Source of the DNA: Hexactinellida sp. DTS-2022
Taxonomy: Eukaryota > Porifera > Hexactinellida
Direction: 5' to 3'
Length of the DNA: 64,000 bases
NCBI GenBank assembly: GCA_028753945.1
Contig: JAPNXP010000001.1
Coordinates: 186,001 to 250,000 of the forward strand
Part shown: positions 61,812 to 64,000 of the stretch, in pieces
Layout of the letters: the number at the start of each line of letters is the position of its first letter
Position numbering within the stretch: position 1 is the stretch's first letter
Notes under the pieces: generated by a model
Database searches by the model: none
What the model saw: only the letters and a program-made list of their open reading frames with translations
Told to the model about the DNA's origin: nothing
Translations under genes and position numbers: made by a program

Positions 61812-62813
61812 ATGAGTCAATATATTCAGCCCTATTCCCATTTAATTAATCATCAAAATGCTAGAAATGATCCTCCAGTAAAATCTGATATTTCGTCCAA
61901 TCTTTCTTCCTTTAATACGTCTGCTCCAACAAGATCTGATCCTCGATCCCACAACATTCACCCCTTAGCCCAAACTCTGCCTCCTAATAATTATATTACC
62001 ACTGCTCCCGTTTTACAACAGACGCCTCGTTTTAACTATGCACTTCCCGTGCAAATTAAGCGAGAAAACCTTTCCAGAAGATCTCCCACTTTTCCTCCGC
62101 ACAGTACTACACACAGTACACAGTACTATGCTTATTCCCCGGACTCGTCGGAATTCCGAACCCAGACTACGCCCTTCATTTCGCTAGGAGAAAAGCCTAA
62201 CTACTCACAGCCTCACAAACCGCCCGCGTCCCAACCATCAGAACCTAGTGCTGCGAGCGCTCCTCTGGAATTAGAAAACAAGCAGTGTGCAAATTGTGCG
62301 GAATTAGCCAAACTAGTGGAAAGGTTAGAAAAGAAAGTACAGGAGTTGTCGAAACAGGTTGAGAAACCGGTTAGTACCAATGGCACCTTCACGTGGCGTA
62401 TCCCAGACGTGTCCAAACAGTCGGATGGCTGCCTAGATTCCCCTGTGTTCTACACCTCCATGCTCGGGTATAAGCTGCAGGGGAGCGTCTACCTGAGAGG
62501 GGACAGGGAATCAGCTGGGAAGTGCGTCTCGGCTTACATCACTCTGTTGAAGGGAGAATACGACAGCTTGTTGGATTGGCCGTTCCAATTCCCAGTGAGC
62601 ATCTCCCTCATAGACCAGTCTCTGAAAGGGAAGGATTTTGTAAAAACATTTCAACCAACTCGGACGAGTTCTTGTTTCAGGCAGTCTTTCGATGATATAA
62701 AGCGTCCGACTGGATTTCCTGATTTTATGCCACTGGCCGATCTGAAAGATCCCTACTTAGTCGATGACACATTGTTCATTAAGTTTATGGTTAACCTTCC
62801 TCCTTCTGGGTAA
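61812..62813 (+). CDS. RING-less TRAF-type MATH-domain protein
   Basis: Intronless, 333 residues from the ATG at 61812 (MSQYIQPYSHL). Residues 1-150 are polar and disordered. A short coiled coil follows (about 160-183, ELAKLVERLEKKVQELSKQV), after a CANC pair that is too small for a zinc finger. The rest is a TRAF-C/MATH domain: GTFTWRIPDVSKQ, SPVFYTSMLGYKLQGSVYLRGD, GKCVSAYITLLKGEYDSLLDWPFQFPVSISLIDQ and PTGFPDFMPLADL..YLVDDTLFIKFMV. TRAF-C domains trimerise through the coiled coil and bind receptor tails and adaptors. With no RING or zinc fingers it resembles TRAF1 in layout and could be a regulatory TRAF. Confidence 0.88.
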   Translation: MSQYIQPYSHLINHQNARNDPPVKSDISSNLSSFNTSAPTRSDPRSHNIHPLAQTLPPNNYITTAPVLQQTPRFNYALPVQIKRENLSRRSPTFPPHSTTHSTQYYAYSPDSSEFRTQTTPFISLGEKPNYSQPHKPPASQPSEPSAASAPLELENKQCANCAELAKLVERLEKKVQELSKQVEKPVSTNGTFTWRIPDVSKQSDGCLDSPVFYTSMLGYKLQGSVYLRGDRESAGKCVSAYITLLKGEYDSLLDWPFQFPVSISLIDQSLKGKDFVKTFQPTRTSSCFRQSFDDIKRPTGFPDFMPLADLKDPYLVDDTLFIKFMVNLPPSG

Positions 62814-63472
62814 TTAGGTTCTTATGGTTGCAATAAGGTTGTCTTCTCCGGACTTGCCTGCTTAAATAATATAACTTATTAAATAATAGTGTTATTGAGT
62901 AACTGCGTGTAAAAGCTTTTGCTAATTGTCTATGTTATTGTTTGATGCATAAATTATAAATTGCTTTTGACTAATCTTTTCTTCTTACAAATGAACTTTA
63001 GGAATTTGTGGGGTTAAGTATATAATTAAGAAATAATAAATTGATAAATTGTATTGTTTCATGGAATCTTAACTAACAGTTAGTTACATACAATTACAAA
63101 ACTACAAATCCATATGGGCTCTACACCCCATGATTCTATAAATACTCTTTCTAAATATATCGGTGTTGACTTTAGTTTGGGTAGGATAGCAATAAATATA
63201 TACTGTATTTCAATGCCATACTTTGCTACTGCGACTATTGAAACAGTACAACCTCCAAGAAATGAACATCTCCAAAATATGAACACTTTTTCTCGGTCCC
63301 AAATTTCCCCATTGCTTTAGACACACATTATGATAACTCATGAAAAGTGAACACCTCTCAAAAGTAAACATTTTGGCTGGTCCCCAGGGTGTTCACTTTC
63401 TAAAGTTTACTGTATATTGAATACGTATGCCTAATACACGTACGGTGTAACCCCTATAGAGATTATAGTTGA
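62814..63472. other. Spacer with one MITE
   Basis: AT-rich. The only structure is the TIR element at 63242-63414. Confidence 0.5.
63242..63414. mobile_element. MITE with ACAGTA-type TIR
   Basis: Left end aacagtacaacctccaagaa then atgaaca; right end gttcactttctaaagtttac then tgta. Imperfect inverted termini, about 170 bp, with internal aagtgaacac/tgttcact copies. Confidence 0.55.
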
Positions 63473-64000
63473 ATGGCGATGCAGCAGTCCCTGTCAGGCT
63501 CTCTGCGTGGGTCTCTCAGGAGCTCTCTCCAGAGCATAAACCTTGTTTGGAAAAAGGAGAAAGCGACCTTGGAGAGAAGGCTCCAATACTTCGATGAGTC
63601 CGGATCTACCATAGTGCTCGTTTGGAATCACAAACGATCGTTGTATGAGGGAACAGCTGAGATGTCTCTAGGTATAGTGAGACCATATTTAGCGCAGCTA
63701 TTCCCTTTAATTCGTTTCTATAGGGCGGCATTCTGGGTCTCTGTTCATATCGGATCAGGGCCTGGAGCCGACAAATCTCTTCGAGGTGGACAAGCAGGAG
63801 ATTGGCGTCGTACAGGAGATTCTATTGCTAATCAACACAAATCCTGTTGTCCCAGACCCTGTTGTCCCAGATCCTGTTGTCCCAGATCCCTGCTTTACCC
63901 CTACCACGCCTACCGTCCCATACATGCCCCCACTCGGGGACCCCACTCCCACCGATAGCGACTCGCAAGTTCCTCTCGACCTCAAGCTAATACGTATGTT
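63473..64000 (+). CDS. 5' part of an unrecognised gene, cut by the window end
   Basis: Exon 1 is 63473-63671 and exon 2 starts at 63724 after a 52-nt GT-AG intron. Exon 2 either ends at 63993 before GTATGTT or runs on. The product begins MAMQQSLSGSLRGSLRSSLQ, followed by a basic helical segment (LVWKKEKATLERRLQYF) and then IVLVWNHKRSLYEGTAEMSLGRHSGSLFISDQGLEPTNLFEVDK. After that comes a helix and a proline-rich linker with three exact NPVVPDP/DPVVPDP repeats (15-bp DNA repeats at about 63843-63888). I do not recognise the family. Confidence 0.6.

Overview
The window looks like a compact animal genome. It encodes animal-type proteins: a polybromo-type chromatin subunit, an HNF1-type homeodomain protein, a rhotekin-like Rho effector, a two-pore channel, a TRPA-like channel, a TRAF-type MATH protein, a TTC28-like TPR/CHAT protein, a COP1-like WD40 protein and a 1-Cys peroxiredoxin. 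Many genes are single-exon, and most introns I could place are 52 to 168 nt with GT-AG ends. Coding DNA is GC-rich while spacers and introns are very AT-rich. A non-bilaterian animal such as a sponge (possibly a glass sponge, given the compactness) is my inference, not something the sequence proves.

Layout: 1-6.5 kb holds an exon tail, a calmodulin-like gene, an FHA-like gene, a RasGEF and an aldehyde dehydrogenase. From 6.5 to 13.1 kb come a long AT-rich spacer with short inverted-repeat elements, a patatin-like lipase and an MFS transporter. From 13.4 to 23 kb are the TRPA-like channel, an NHL-repeat protein, a 6-pyruvoyl-tetrahydropterin synthase divergently paired with an unknown gene, and the two-pore channel. 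From 24 to 31.6 kb are a small predicted GPI-anchored Ig-like protein, the polybromo gene and a broken ZNFX1-like gene carrying two element-derived, intron-like insertions. From 32.1 to 41.45 kb is a gene-free block: a foldback-like element of inverted 16-bp repeats, directly abutting an approximately 8 kb array of 20-21-bp units that is itself bounded by 31-bp perfect inverted repeats. From 41.7 to 64 kb follow TTC28-like, GPAT, HNF1-like, a flavin reductase, rhotekin-like, a peroxiredoxin, COP1-like, TRAF-like and the 5' end of an unknown gene.

There is no operon-like pathway. Functional themes recur: Ca2+ and cation signalling (EF-hand protein, TRPA-like channel, two-pore channel), small-GTPase signalling (RasGEF, rhotekin), redox and lipid metabolism (ALDH, peroxiredoxin, flavin reductase, lipase, GPAT) and nuclear regulation (polybromo, HNF1). 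Several proteins are visibly reduced relative to known family members: COP1 without RING, TRAF without RING, peroxiredoxin 6 without two of the lipase triad residues, and CHAT without its catalytic pair. Short elements with TA-ended inverted repeats of Tc1/mariner/pogo style are scattered through spacers, and every intron I placed that is longer than 200 nt contains a terminal-inverted-repeat element.
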